Assembly (NCBI GenBank): GCA_964244295.1
Contig: CAXTIG010000005.1
Coordinates: forward strand, 124,001-188,000
Direction: 5' to 3'
DNA length: 64,000 bases
DNA from: JAJAZB01 sp964244295
GTDB lineage: Bacteria > Bacteroidota > Bacteroidia > Cytophagales > Spirosomataceae
Part shown: piece by piece, positions 14,632 through 22,918 of the stretch
How the letters are laid out: every line of letters starts with the position of its first letter
Position numbering within the stretch: the stretch's first letter is position 1
Notes under the pieces: model-generated
Seen by the model: the letters and a program-made list of their open reading frames with translations, nothing else
Databases searched by the model: none
What the model was told of the DNA's origin: nothing
Position numbers and translations under genes: made by a program

Positions 14632-17505
14632 ATGAAAACGCTCTACGTATCGCGATTTGTACTCCTTCTCTTTCTGGTGCTGGGGGCCAGCGTGGCCCGG
14701 GCTACCCACATTCGAGCCGGTGAGATCACCGCCCGGCGCCTGCCCGGTGCCGGCAACGAACGTACCTACGAGTTTACCGTCACCACCTACACCGACGAGG
14801 CCGGTGGCAAGCGGGCCAACGACGATCAAAAATTCGTATACATCTGCTTTGGTGATGGCACTCCCGTGCAGGAAGCGCCCCGCTTTCCTACGCCTACGAG
14901 TACCACCAACATCGGCAACGAAACGGTGCGCAACGTGTACAAAATCATCCACACGTTCAACGCTTCCAGAGACTACACCATCTCAGTGGTGATTCAAAAC
15001 CGCAACGGCGGCACCCTCAACCTGGGCCGCCCCGACACCGATAACATTTCCTGGTTTGTCGAAACCACGATACTTATTGGCCCCACGGTGGGCCTCAACA
15101 CCACGCCCGTGTTGCTCAACTCCGGCGTGGACTTCACGGCGGTGGTGGGGCAGCGCTTCATCCACAACCCCGGTGCCTTCGACGCCGAGGGCGACAGTTT
15201 GGCCTACCGCCTCAACATTTCCAAGCAAGGGATCAATGAATCGAATGCCTGCCGGGGTTTCAACATTCCCGGCTACAAATACCCGCAGGACGTGTGCGCC
15301 GGGCAGAACGAAGCCCAGACGGGAGCGGCCACGTTCAGCATCGACCCGCGCACGGGCGACCTGATTTGGGATGCGCCCGTGTGCCCCGGTCAGTACAACG
15401 TGGCCTTCACGGTCGAAGAATGGCGCAACGGGGTGAAAATCGGGGAAGTGACCCGCGATATGCAGATCATCGTGAAAGATGCCGACAACAAGGGGCCGCG
15501 CATTCAGGTGCCGCCCGAAATCTGCGTGGAGGCGGGCGAGGTCATTCAGCGCACCATCACCGCCAGTGATCAGCCCTCGCGTACCAACCGCAAGGATCGG
15601 CTTACGCTCACGGCCATCAGCGCGGTGTTTGGCCCCGACACGCTGGTGAAGCCCACCCTCGCCACGTTTACCACCGCCGCCCAGCCCCAGGCCGCCGACC
15701 CGGCCACGGGCGTATTTACCTGGCAAACCAACTGTGCCCACGTGCGCCAGCAACCCTACGACATCCTGTTTAAGGTGCAGGACAACCCTGGCGCGTCGCT
15801 TCCCTACCTGGTCGATTCCAAGATTTTCCGGATTCGGGTGGTGGCCCCGCGCCCTAAAAACCTCAGCGCTACTCCCACGGCGGGCGGGCGCTCGTTTGTG
15901 CTCACCTGGGACCCCTACGCTTGCGCCGGTCTGACGCCGTCGAATACGAAAATGATTATCTACCGGAGAGAAGGTTGCGGCGACCCCGACCCCGACAAGT
16001 GCCTCACTACCCCCCCGGCGGGGTACGTGGAAATTGGCCGGGTTGACATTGGCACGACCACCTTTACCGACACCAACGGCGGGAGAGGATTCAGCGGAGG
16101 AACCCGGTACAGCTACCGCATTCAGGTGGCCTACCCTGGCCCGGCCCTGGGTTCCAGCGCGGCTTCCAATGCCGTCTGCGCTGCGCTGCCCCGGCAGGTG
16201 CCCTACATCACCAACGTGACGGTGGACAAAACCGGCCCCGGTCGCGATGCCGACGGCGAAATTACCGTGCGTTGGACGCGCCCCTTCGGCATCAGTCCGA
16301 CGTTGACCGGCCCGTTCGAGTACCGCCTGCTGCGCGCCACCGGCCTGACGGCCAACCCCACCACGGAGGTTGCCCGCATTCCAACTTCGTTTACGCCCGG
16401 CGTGGCCGACACAGTATTCGTCGACAAAGGCCTCAACACCACGGCCAACCCCTACCGCTACCGCATCGCGGTGTTCCACACCCTCAACGGTACCCTGACC
16501 GCGCTCGATAGCACCGAAGCGGCCAGCAGCGTACGCCTGGCCGCCCAGCCCGCCGTGCGGGCCGTCAGCCTGAGTTGGCAGGCCAACGTGCCCTGGCGCA
16601 ACCAGAGCTACCGGGTATTCCGCGAAGTGCCGGGCCAGCCAGGGGTGTTCAACCAGATCGCCGATAACCAGACCGGTCCCGTGTACGTAGACAACGGCAC
16701 CGACAACTTCCCCAGCGACGGCGTCCAAACGCTTTCGCTCTCGCCGGAGTCTACCTACTGCTACCGGGTGCAAACGGTAGGTACCTACGGGATTCCCGAA
16801 GTACCGGGGCCGTTGCTCAACTTTTCGCAGGTGATCTGCGCCATGCCCACCGATACCACCCGGCCCTGCCCGCCGGTGCTGGCCCTCGACCCGCTCAAGT
16901 GCGAAGAGTACGTGGCCGGACCCTGTGAACAGCCCCCGTTCAGCAACAAACTTTCCTGGATTTACCCCGCCAAAAGCGCCACCGGGGCCGATTGCGACCC
17001 CAACATCGTGAGGTACAACGTGTACTACAAACGTTACGAGGAAGACGAGGCCTTCGTGAAAATAGACTCTGTCACCTCGCCCCGGCCCCCGGCCACGCTG
17101 TATACCCACGCCAATCTTCCTTCGTATGCGGGCTGCTACTACGTCACGGCGGTGAATAAATACGGCAACGAGTCGCGGCCCAGTAACACGGTTTGCAAAG
17201 ACAACTGCCCCAGTTTTATGCTGCCCAACGTGTTTACGCCCAACAACGACGGGCAGAACGACACCTTTCAGCCGATGAACTGCCCCCGGTTCGTGCAGTC
17301 GGTCACGTTTACGGTGTACAACCGCTACGGGGCGAAAGTTTTCGTTCACGAGGGCGACCCGCTCATCACCTGGGGCGGCGTCACCACCGATGGCAAGGAT
17401 CTCCCCGCCGGGCTGTACTACTACCAGGCCGAGGTGCGTTTCCAGCGCCTGAGTCGCAACGACGAGTTGCAGTCGTTTAAAGGCTGGATTCAGTTGCTGC
17501 GGTAA
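14632..17505 (+). CDS. Large T9SS type B surface protein (gliding-motility C-terminal domain)
   Basis: 957 residues with a signal peptide (FVLLLFLVLGASVARATHIR). The N-terminal half resembles PKD/cadherin-like repeats (YEFTVTTYTDEAG, FTVEEWRNGVKIGEVTRDMQ). The middle has fibronectin type III-like blocks (SFVLTWDPYACAG, GEITVRWTRPFG, YYVTAVNKYGNESRPSN). The last 95 residues, LPNVFTPNNDGQNDTFQP through VYNRYGAKVF and DLPAGLYYYQAEV, form the CHU_C type B sorting domain. It is predicted to cross the outer membrane by T9SS and act at the surface, possibly in adhesion. Several cysteine pairs suggest disulfides. It is transcribed divergently from sdhCAB. Confidence 0.85.
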   Translation: MKTLYVSRFVLLLFLVLGASVARATHIRAGEITARRLPGAGNERTYEFTVTTYTDEAGGKRANDDQKFVYICFGDGTPVQEAPRFPTPTSTTNIGNETVRNVYKIIHTFNASRDYTISVVIQNRNGGTLNLGRPDTDNISWFVETTILIGPTVGLNTTPVLLNSGVDFTAVVGQRFIHNPGAFDAEGDSLAYRLNISKQGINESNACRGFNIPGYKYPQDVCAGQNEAQTGAATFSIDPRTGDLIWDAPVCPGQYNVAFTVEEWRNGVKIGEVTRDMQIIVKDADNKGPRIQVPPEICVEAGEVIQRTITASDQPSRTNRKDRLTLTAISAVFGPDTLVKPTLATFTTAAQPQAADPATGVFTWQTNCAHVRQQPYDILFKVQDNPGASLPYLVDSKIFRIRVVAPRPKNLSATPTAGGRSFVLTWDPYACAGLTPSNTKMIIYRREGCGDPDPDKCLTTPPAGYVEIGRVDIGTTTFTDTNGGRGFSGGTRYSYRIQVAYPGPALGSSAASNAVCAALPRQVPYITNVTVDKTGPGRDADGEITVRWTRPFGISPTLTGPFEYRLLRATGLTANPTTEVARIPTSFTPGVADTVFVDKGLNTTANPYRYRIAVFHTLNGTLTALDSTEAASSVRLAAQPAVRAVSLSWQANVPWRNQSYRVFREVPGQPGVFNQIADNQTGPVYVDNGTDNFPSDGVQTLSLSPESTYCYRVQTVGTYGIPEVPGPLLNFSQVICAMPTDTTRPCPPVLALDPLKCEEYVAGPCEQPPFSNKLSWIYPAKSATGADCDPNIVRYNVYYKRYEEDEAFVKIDSVTSPRPPATLYTHANLPSYAGCYYVTAVNKYGNESRPSNTVCKDNCPSFMLPNVFTPNNDGQNDTFQPMNCPRFVQSVTFTVYNRYGAKVFVHEGDPLITWGGVTTDGKDLPAGLYYYQAEVRFQRLSRNDELQSFKGWIQLLR

Positions 17506-17520
17506 GAGAGGAACGAATAA

Positions 17521-17590
17521 TTGAGAATGGAAAATGAAAGGGGTTGGCGTTTCTTTGCGCATCAGTTCATTATCCATTTTCCATTCTCAA
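17521..17590. repeat. Inverted repeat upstream of fabD
   Basis: TTGAGAATGGAAAATG (17521-17536) pairs perfectly with CATTTTCCATTCTCAA (17575-17590) around a 38-nt spacer. It ends 14 nt before the fabD ATG. The AT-rich arms belong to the simple-sequence inverted repeats found around several genes here. Confidence 0.7.
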
Positions 17591-17604
17591 TCATCCATTT
17601 GAAA

Positions 17605-18489
17605 ATGACCGCAATCGTCTTCCCCGGCCAGGGTGCCCAGTTCCCGGGCATGGGCAGGGAGCTTTACGACACCTCCGACACCGCCCGCGCCCGCTTCGAG
17701 CAAGCCAACGACCGGCTGGGTTTTCGCCTCACCGACGTGTTGTTTTCGGGCAGCGACGAGGAGTTGAAACAAACCCGTGTCACCCAACCCGCCATTTTTC
17801 TTCATTCCGTCGTGCTGGCCTTAGAGTTCACTAATTTCCACCCCGACATGGTAGCCGGGCATTCACTAGGCGAATTTTCGGCGTTGGTGGCAGCGGGTGG
17901 CTTGTCGTTTGAAGACGGGTTGAGTCTGGTTTTCCAACGGGCGCTAGCCATGCAGGAAGCCTGCGAACTGACTCCCTCGACGATGGCCGCCGTGCTGGGC
18001 CTGGCCGACGAGCAGATTGAAGAAATCTGCGCCGCCGTGCAGGCCGAGAACCACGAAATTGTGGTAGCGGCCAACTACAATTGCCCCGGTCAGGTAGTGA
18101 TTTCCGGCTCGCTCGACGGCGTGCAACTCGCGGGCGAACGCCTGCGGAACGCCGGAGCCAAACGGGTATTGCCGCTGGCCGTCGGCGGCGCTTTTCACTC
18201 GCCTCTGATGGAGCCGGCGCGGGCCAAACTCGCCGCCGCCATTGAGGCCACGAGTTTCCAAACGCCCCGTTGCCCGATTTACCAGAACGTCAGCGCCGCC
18301 CCTTCGCAGGACGTGGCGACGATTAAAGCCAACCTTATCGCCCAACTCACCGCGCCGGTCCGCTGGACCCAGTCGGTACAAGCCATGACCGCCGACGGCG
18401 CGACGAAGTTCGTCGAATGCGGACCGGGCAAGGTGTTGCAGGGTTTGGTGAAAAAGATTTCCCCGACGGCAGAAACGGCGAGCCTTTGA
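17605..18489 (+). CDS. fabD: Malonyl-CoA:ACP transacylase
   Basis: 294 residues from ATG 17605 (MTAIVFPGQGAQFPGMG). Upstream in-frame starts run through the inverted repeat and are rejected. It has the GQGAQ motif, the nucleophile elbow AGHSLGEFSAL with Ser near residue 89, an Arg in FQRALAMQEA, the catalytic His in GGAFHSPLM near 197, and the closing ECGPGKVLQGLVKKI. It transfers malonyl from CoA to acyl carrier protein for fatty acid synthesis in the cytoplasm. The length is normal. It stands without other fab genes and is bracketed by simple inverted repeats. Confidence 0.95.
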   Translation: MTAIVFPGQGAQFPGMGRELYDTSDTARARFEQANDRLGFRLTDVLFSGSDEELKQTRVTQPAIFLHSVVLALEFTNFHPDMVAGHSLGEFSALVAAGGLSFEDGLSLVFQRALAMQEACELTPSTMAAVLGLADEQIEEICAAVQAENHEIVVAANYNCPGQVVISGSLDGVQLAGERLRNAGAKRVLPLAVGGAFHSPLMEPARAKLAAAIEATSFQTPRCPIYQNVSAAPSQDVATIKANLIAQLTAPVRWTQSVQAMTADGATKFVECGPGKVLQGLVKKISPTAETASL

Positions 18490-18599
18490 GTTAAAAGTTG
18501 AAAATTAAAAGTGAAAAATTACTCCGCTGACCGACTGATAGTCAGCGCGAAGCTATGCAAACTACTCACTTTTAACTTTTAACTTTTAACTTTTAATTA
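18488..18599. repeat. AGTTAAAAGT-type inverted repeat after fabD
   Basis: The left part is AT-rich with TTAAAAGTTGAAAATTAAAA. The right part contains four near-tandem copies of TTTTAAC that complement it, around a GC-richer spacer. It lies between the fabD stop and the tRNA promoter and may act as a terminator. Confidence 0.6.
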
Positions 18600-18607
18600 C
18601 TCCCGGC

Positions 18608-18638
18608 TTGACACGCGGCGGGGCAAATCCTATCTTTG
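18608..18638 (+). promoter_or_regulatory. Promoter of tRNA-Gln
   Basis: TTGAC (18608-18612) and TATCTTTG (18631-18638), 18 nt apart, match the Bacteroidota -33/-7 pattern closely. The tRNA begins 33 nt later. Confidence 0.75.
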
Positions 18639-18670
18639 CGCCACCAAAATCGAAGCCCCCGATGGGAAAT

Positions 18671-18741
18671 TGACCGATAGTGTAATGGCAACACAGAAGA
18701 TTTTGGTTCTTTTATTCAAGGTTCGAGTCCTTGTCGGTCAA
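18671..18741 (+). tRNA. tRNA-Gln (TTG anticodon)
   Basis: It folds as a cloverleaf. The acceptor stem is TGACCGA (18671-18677) with TCGGTCA (18734-18740) and discriminator A. The anticodon stem is GAAGA/TCTTT with loop TTTTGGT, giving anticodon TTG. The T arm is CAAGG-TTCGAGT-CCTTG. The 3' CCA is not fully encoded. The last 21 nt of the gene are part of the 23-bp repeat also found at 24886-24908, so the 3' part was supplied by the integrated element and the gene stayed intact. Confidence 0.93.
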
Positions 18742-18743
18742 CC
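18721..18743 (+). repeat. attL of the tRNA-Gln element
   Basis: The 23 bp beginning GTTCGAGTCC and ending GGTCAACC are identical to 24886-24908. They include the T-loop and 3' acceptor strand of tRNA-Gln. Confidence 0.9.
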
Positions 18744-18755
18744 GCTGTAAAAAAC

Positions 18756-18793
18756 AACCCGCTAACTATCAATTAGTTAGCGGGTTTTGTTTT
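18756..18793 (+). terminator. Terminator just inside attL
   Basis: AACCCGCTAACT (18756-18767) pairs with AGTTAGCGGGTT (18775-18786), followed by TTGTTTTT. It now terminates tRNA-Gln and was brought in by the element, because the presumed original tRNA terminator lies beyond attR. Confidence 0.8.
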
Positions 18794-18833
18794 TGGTGGT
18801 TGTCGATTTGGTTGTTCACCTCCTTGCCGGTTG

Positions 18834-19088
18834 TCAGGCTGGCGGGGGGTTAGTTGCCTTCTTTTCATCCGTTGCCGGAGGGGGGTGGCATTTCTTTCGT
18901 GAGCGACTCCACCGGAAACAAACCGCCGTGGCATCCGCCTTTGCGTCGAACCATTGGCAGCGAACTTTTTCTTTGTTCGCCTTTCCGTCCAGGTACATGG
19001 ATTCTTCGTACCCGCTGACAGTCATCAGCGGCCCACCCGATTTGAGTTTTGCCAAATCGCCGGTTTTAAATTTTGCGGGTGTTCTCAC
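18834..19088 (-). CDS. YodC-like DUF2158 small protein
   Basis: 84 residues. The segment FKTGDLAKLKSGGPLMTVSG followed by VRCQWFDA is the DUF2158/YodC signature (G-D-x-V-x-L-K-S-G-G-P-x-M-T-V, then C-x-W-F). These are small SH3-like barrel proteins of unknown function, common in mobile elements. The C-terminal tail is basic and proline-rich. It is the gene nearest attL and is transcribed away from the Rep-like gene, with about 370 nt of non-coding DNA between them. Confidence 0.75.
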   Translation of the reverse strand: MRTPAKFKTGDLAKLKSGGPLMTVSGYEESMYLDGKANKEKVRCQWFDAKADATAVCFRWSRSRKKCHPPPATDEKKATNPPPA

Positions 19089-19457
19089 GGGTGTTTTGAG
19101 TTAAAATAGATAGAAAACGGGTAGAAATGGCGGTTTATCGAACGTTTAACCCTCGTTATTCTGCCCTCCTGTTGTGAAAAAGTGCCTCCACGCCCTTTCT
19201 GAATGGTTTTTCAGGCCCTACCCTGAAAATATACCCCCCCCTTGAATTTGCCAAAATACGCGTGAATGAGGGTTAGGGGTTGGACTAAGGCGAAAACCGG
19301 GAACTCTCAAACCGCCCCTACCCCCCTGAATCGTTCGATATTACTCGCAGGCGAATTAACCAGGGGGGAGGGGGTCGAGTTTTGCGGCGGATTTTAGTTT
19401 GGGCATTCTGGGGTAGGGTGGAATGAAAACGGACAACTTCAAACCGGCCCTCCGGGG
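19089..19457. other. Non-coding segment of the element, possible origin
   Basis: No supported gene is seen in these 369 nt. The stretch has runs of C (CCCCCCCC near 19240) and G (near 19363-19374) and lies directly downstream of the Rep-like gene. A replication or nicking origin here is only an inference from position. Confidence 0.3.
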
Positions 19458-20624
19458 TCAGTAGGCCAGCAGGCGGGTTTGCTCCGGGGTCAGGCGGAGG
19501 GCGGTCAGCGGGTCGAACAGTTGGCAGGCATCGAGCGAGCGGGCGTACTGACGTTTGAAGTTGTTGCGCGGGTTGCTGTCTACGTTCCGGCACCGTTTCG
19601 CCTCACAGAACACGGCCCCCGATCGGCGGTGCGAAATATCCATCCCGCACGTTTTGCAGGTACGGGGCGGAAGGGTGGGAATGCAGGACAAATTCACCCT
19701 GTATTTAAACGGTGAAAAAACGGGAATTTCTGGTTTTACAGAGTCGGTGTAAAACCGGGAATTTTTGCCGGGTGCGCTCAACAAGTCGCGCCACGTCTGG
19801 CGAATCAATTCCGTGATTTGTTCCCGTTCGTCGGCTCCGTAGTTGGCGCGTATCGCGTCGAATCGTTGGCGGGCGTACCTCCGCCGTTCGGGGTCGGTTT
19901 TCGTTTCCCAAAACTGAAACGTTGCCGCCGCCTCGTAAAACTTCCGTTCGGCGTTGGTCAGGCGGTCGAGGCCCGCGAGGTCGGCAAAAGTCAGGTCGGC
20001 GAACAGGTCGGCCAGCAGCGGCCCGAACCCTTCCACCCGGCGCGGGTCGAGCAGGTCGGCCAGGGTGCGCACATTGAGGCCGTGGGCGCTCAGGAAACGC
20101 ATTCGGTGGGTGCTGACTTCCCAGCGGGTCACGGGGTCAGGTAGACCGTACTGGCGGCTCTTGTCGTAACCCTTCACGGTGTACGCCTCAAACGCCCATC
20201 GTTTTTCGTAGCCCTTCCCGCCGAAGGTGCGCAGGTCGGGGGGCTGGCCTTTGTAGGCAATCAGCCGGGGCAGCGGGTTAGCAGGCAGGCGGAGGTTTAC
20301 GCCCGCCTCTAAGGCCCGGATGGTGGCCGTAGCGGGGTCGAAGTCGAGCAGGTCGGCCAATGCCTCCACCGTGTCGCAAAAACGGCGGTGGGTGAACGCG
20401 TCGGCGTTGTGGCCTCCGCCGTTGGCGTAGCGGTGCAAACTCCCCTGCATCACGTTCCGGCCCGATGCGTAGGCCGTGAGGCGGAGGTTGAGCAGTTGGG
20501 CGGTCTGGCGCGGGGTTTCGCCGGTCTCGGTGTCGAGGGCGGTCAGGATGGACACGCCGGTTTTTTGCCGGAGGCGTTCCATCATTCCGGGGTCTTGAAT
20601 CTCTATCTTTGCGCTGTCGAACAT
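19458..20624 (-). CDS. Putative replication initiator of the element
   Basis: 388 residues. The pattern GSLHRYANGGGHNADAFTHR, then LEAGVNLRLP and VKGYDKSRQYGL, followed by a helical region and a C-terminal zinc motif (CKTCGMDISHRRSGAVFC, CRNVDSNPRNN), is the layout of Rep-like proteins on small Bacteroidota elements and ssDNA phages. The Y-D-K-S/G-x-Q-Y stretch is typical of rolling-circle initiators. A clear HUH pair is not visible, so the chemistry is inferred. It would nick the circularised element to start replication. Confidence 0.6.
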   Translation of the reverse strand: MFDSAKIEIQDPGMMERLRQKTGVSILTALDTETGETPRQTAQLLNLRLTAYASGRNVMQGSLHRYANGGGHNADAFTHRRFCDTVEALADLLDFDPATATIRALEAGVNLRLPANPLPRLIAYKGQPPDLRTFGGKGYEKRWAFEAYTVKGYDKSRQYGLPDPVTRWEVSTHRMRFLSAHGLNVRTLADLLDPRRVEGFGPLLADLFADLTFADLAGLDRLTNAERKFYEAAATFQFWETKTDPERRRYARQRFDAIRANYGADEREQITELIRQTWRDLLSAPGKNSRFYTDSVKPEIPVFSPFKYRVNLSCIPTLPPRTCKTCGMDISHRRSGAVFCEAKRCRNVDSNPRNNFKRQYARSLDACQLFDPLTALRLTPEQTRLLAY

Positions 20625-20667
20625 AGCGGGTTTTGCCGGTTATGGTTTGATAATCGAACACACTCGG

Positions 20668-20700
20668 AAAGGCGGAACCCGTAGGCTCCGCCTTTTTTGT
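20668..20700. terminator. Hairpin between Rep-like and 134-aa genes
   Basis: AAAGGCGGA (20668-20676) pairs with TCCGCCTTT (20687-20695), followed by TTTGT on the plus strand. It lies 22 nt beyond the stop of the minus-strand gene at 20717. The T-tract is on the plus side, so its value as a minus-strand terminator is uncertain. Confidence 0.4.
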
Positions 20701-20716
20701 GTCCGGCGTGGAAGGC

Positions 20717-21121
20717 TCAACCGGCCTGGGTGTTGCGTAGGTAATTGTCGAGCAGGCGCGGTACCTCCGTAGGCCAGACGTGGTAGCGGTCGAACCAATG
20801 CACGGCCAGCGTGGAGTAATCGGCGCTGAACTCGAATAGCAGGGTTGACTTCACCTTTTGCCTGCCGACAAACTCGCAGGCATCGCCCGCAAACCAGCCG
20901 GGGCGGTGGGTAGGGCGTAGGCCGGTGTAGAACAAAAACCGCCCGGCGCGTTGGTGCCGCCCCCGGATCACATTCCCGGCTCCGTTGCGGCGCGGGGTGT
21001 CGTCCTGGGTTTCCTCGACGGTGAGTTCATCGGGGATTTTACGGAAGGGTACCAACTCTGGCACCCGAACAAACCAGCCCGTCGCCTCGCGCCGGTACTG
21101 GATAAGGCGGGCGTTAGGCAT
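20717..21121 (-). CDS. Unknown 134-aa protein of the element
   Basis: It starts at ATG 21121 (MPNARLIQYRREATGWFVRV), which overlaps the end of the HTH gene by 8 nt, so the two are likely translationally coupled. A longer upstream frame would lie inside the HTH gene and is rejected. The protein is basic with aromatic-rich strands (WFVRVPELVPFRKI, STLLFEFSADYSTLAVHWFD). No family was recognised. Its place between the excisionase-like and Rep-like genes suggests a role in replication or transfer of the element, but nothing in the sequence proves this. Confidence 0.65.
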   Translation of the reverse strand: MPNARLIQYRREATGWFVRVPELVPFRKIPDELTVEETQDDTPRRNGAGNVIRGRHQRAGRFLFYTGLRPTHRPGWFAGDACEFVGRQKVKSTLLFEFSADYSTLAVHWFDRYHVWPTEVPRLLDNYLRNTQAG

Positions 21122-21410
21122 GGGTTGCCGTCCTCCGCACGGCCTTGATTGCGGCGTCGAGTTCCGCCACTTTGTAGAGGCGGCGATTGCCCACCCGGTG
21201 GCCTTTGATAATTCCCTTGCGCTCATAAGTGTTGAGCGTGGTCAGGCTAACGCCGATGTACGCCGCCGCCTTTTTGCGGGTTTTGGGCGTGGTGTCGGGC
21301 GCGGCGTGGAGGTGTTGGAAGTGCGGGCGGAGGAGTTCCGCCGTGCGCTGGGCGACCGCCTCCACCAGGTCGGCGGGGTCGGCGTGGATTTGGAGAATTT
21401 GGGTTGTCAT
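21114..21410 (-). CDS. Excisionase-like helix-turn-helix protein
   Basis: 98 residues. The C-terminal half (RKKAAAYIGVSLTTLNTYER, KGIIKGHRVGNRRLYKVAEL) is a MerR/excisionase-type winged helix-turn-helix of the kind found in Bacteroidota integrative elements. The N-terminal half is a helix that may dimerise. It probably directs excision or regulates the integrase. It is overlapped at its stop by the next gene. Confidence 0.8.
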   Translation of the reverse strand: MTTQILQIHADPADLVEAVAQRTAELLRPHFQHLHAAPDTTPKTRKKAAAYIGVSLTTLNTYERKGIIKGHRVGNRRLYKVAELDAAIKAVRRTATHA

Positions 21411-21485
21411 TCGTACCGTTGGTTTGGTTTCAACGATGCGAATTAGTGCGGTGGGGAACGGGGTAGCAGTTCAGGAAGTGCTACT

Positions 21486-22349
21486 TTAACTGCTACTTTT
21501 TCGTTTCGCACTCTCCCACGCATCAAGGACTAATTTTTGAGCCGTCGGAAAACGTTTGAGTAGTTCAGCAGCTATTTTTAGATAATCCGGGTCTTTCAAC
21601 CTTTCCGAATCGTTGAGTATTACGTTATAGTGTCGTTGGTAAAAAGTTGACCCTGTTAAACGGAAATCCTTAGTGCTGTTTCTGTCACAGAATGCCTGTA
21701 TTGCCTTTTTTTTACCCTCAACACTATCCTCAACCCGTGGAGCAACCCCTGACTCTTGTAAATAATAATACGCGATAGCCCAGGGGCGTACTTTCGACTT
21801 TTTCTCTGGTAATTTTTCCTTGCCTTGTTTTCGATTGTAGCCCAACCACAAATTTGAATTATAGAAAACAGATTCAGCCCTTATGAGGTCAGCCAAAGGT
21901 TTTTTAGGGAAATAACTGAATACTATTTCTTCCAGGCCAGTAATAGCCCCCTCCACTTCATCCGCAAACCAAAACATATTCCTAATTCTCTGGTCGTGGT
22001 CTTCGGGGGAGTTCCACTTAATACCGATTGCCTCTTTCTTCTGTCTTTCAACGTATTCATTTACAGCCATCCTGAATACTAAGTTGTTTGGCCTTCTCCC
22101 AAATTCATAATTTAATGTTATGCGTCTAATAAGGTTGTCGTACTGGCGGGTGATGAAAGTATAGGCAATGTCTTTGTCTCGTAAAATAGCGTCAGTAATT
22201 TCAGCATGGTAGTTTTGAGTATGCTCAGAAATACGGATGACGCAAGCCGCCGCCTCCTCAGTTTGCATATATGACGGTTGCCTCTGGCACCGTACAATTA
22301 CCTCGTTCGCGTTCCTCCACAACCAGTTAGGGAAATTTGTTATTTCCAT
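21486..22349 (-). CDS. AT-rich cargo gene of unknown function
   Basis: 287 residues, mainly helical and charged (IRRITLNYEFGRRPNNLVFR, YFPKKPLADLIRAESVFYNS). The C-terminal part AIAYYYLQESGVAPRVEDSV followed by GKKKAIQAFC and STFYQRHYN has the look of a conserved domain common in Bacteroidota mobile elements, but I cannot name it. There is no signal peptide or membrane segment. It is clearly richer in A and T than the rest of the element, which suggests later acquisition. Confidence 0.7.
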   Translation of the reverse strand: MEITNFPNWLWRNANEVIVRCQRQPSYMQTEEAAACVIRISEHTQNYHAEITDAILRDKDIAYTFITRQYDNLIRRITLNYEFGRRPNNLVFRMAVNEYVERQKKEAIGIKWNSPEDHDQRIRNMFWFADEVEGAITGLEEIVFSYFPKKPLADLIRAESVFYNSNLWLGYNRKQGKEKLPEKKSKVRPWAIAYYYLQESGVAPRVEDSVEGKKKAIQAFCDRNSTKDFRLTGSTFYQRHYNVILNDSERLKDPDYLKIAAELLKRFPTAQKLVLDAWESAKRKSSS

Positions 22350-22421
22350 TTCGCGAACACAGTTTTAAAAAATCGAACACAACAAACCACCCCCACCGGG
22401 GCGGCTCCTCTCCGTCAGTAA

Positions 22422-22661
22422 TTACGCCGCCCGGCGCTCGCTGGGGGTAAACTGCACACTCAGGCCGGTATCGTTCAGCAGGGCGTCCAATTCGGCCTTG
22501 TAGCGGTCGCGTAGGCGTTCGTGCTGGGTGGTGATGCTGGCGGGGCTACCGGCCCCGGCGTTGCGCTCTACGGCCTGAATTTGCATGGCAATCAATTCGA
22601 GCAGGCGCGAGACCCGCACGGCCCATTCTTCGCGTTCAATGTACTCCGGTTGGCGTTCCAT
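22422..22661 (-). CDS. 79-aa helical protein, paralogue B
   Basis: Starting at ATG 22661 gives 79 residues, the same length as the upstream paralogue; a longer frame from 22712 overlaps it and is rejected. Conserved parts shared with paralogue A are VSRLLELIA, QAVERN, AGSP, LRDRYKAELDALL and GLSVQFTPSERRAA. The proteins are almost wholly helical with a short hydrophobic tail. It is the last gene of the tight unit integrase, nucleotidyltransferase, 79A, 79B. A partner or antidote role for the nucleotidyltransferase is an inference. Confidence 0.7.
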   Translation of the reverse strand: MERQPEYIEREEWAVRVSRLLELIAMQIQAVERNAGAGSPASITTQHERLRDRYKAELDALLNDTGLSVQFTPSERRAA

Positions 22662-22674
22662 CGGCTCAGGGGAG

Positions 22675-22914
22675 TTACGCCGCCCGGCGCTCGTCGGGCG
22701 TAAAGTTGACACTCAGGCCGGAGCCTTGCAGCAGGCCCGCCAATTCCGCTAACCGTTCGTCGCGGAGTTCTTCGTACTGTTCGATAATCAGCCGGGGGCT
22801 ACCGGCCTGGGTATGGCGCTCCACGGCCTCAAGGTGTATCGCAATCAATTCAATCAGGCGGGAAATCCGGTCGGCCCATTCGGGGCGGCTGTCGGGGCTG
22901 AGGAAAGGCTGCAT
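22675..22914 (-). CDS. 79-aa helical protein, paralogue A
   Basis: 79 residues (MQPFLSPDSRPEWADRISRL, QYEELRDERLAELAGLLQG, ending FTPDERRAA). It starts 4 nt after the nucleotidyltransferase stop and ends 13 nt before paralogue B. The 3' ends of the two paralogues are nearly identical at DNA level, showing a recent tandem duplication. No known family was recognised. The sequence suggests a small helical bundle able to bind a partner protein. Confidence 0.72.
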   Translation of the reverse strand: MQPFLSPDSRPEWADRISRLIELIAIHLEAVERHTQAGSPRLIIEQYEELRDERLAELAGLLQGSGLSVNFTPDERRAA

Positions 22915-22918
22915 CGGT

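Noticed and set aside
14983..17577. 864-aa open frame on the minus strand
   Set aside because: Antisense to the T9SS type B protein; no domain recognised and composition typical of a shadow frame.
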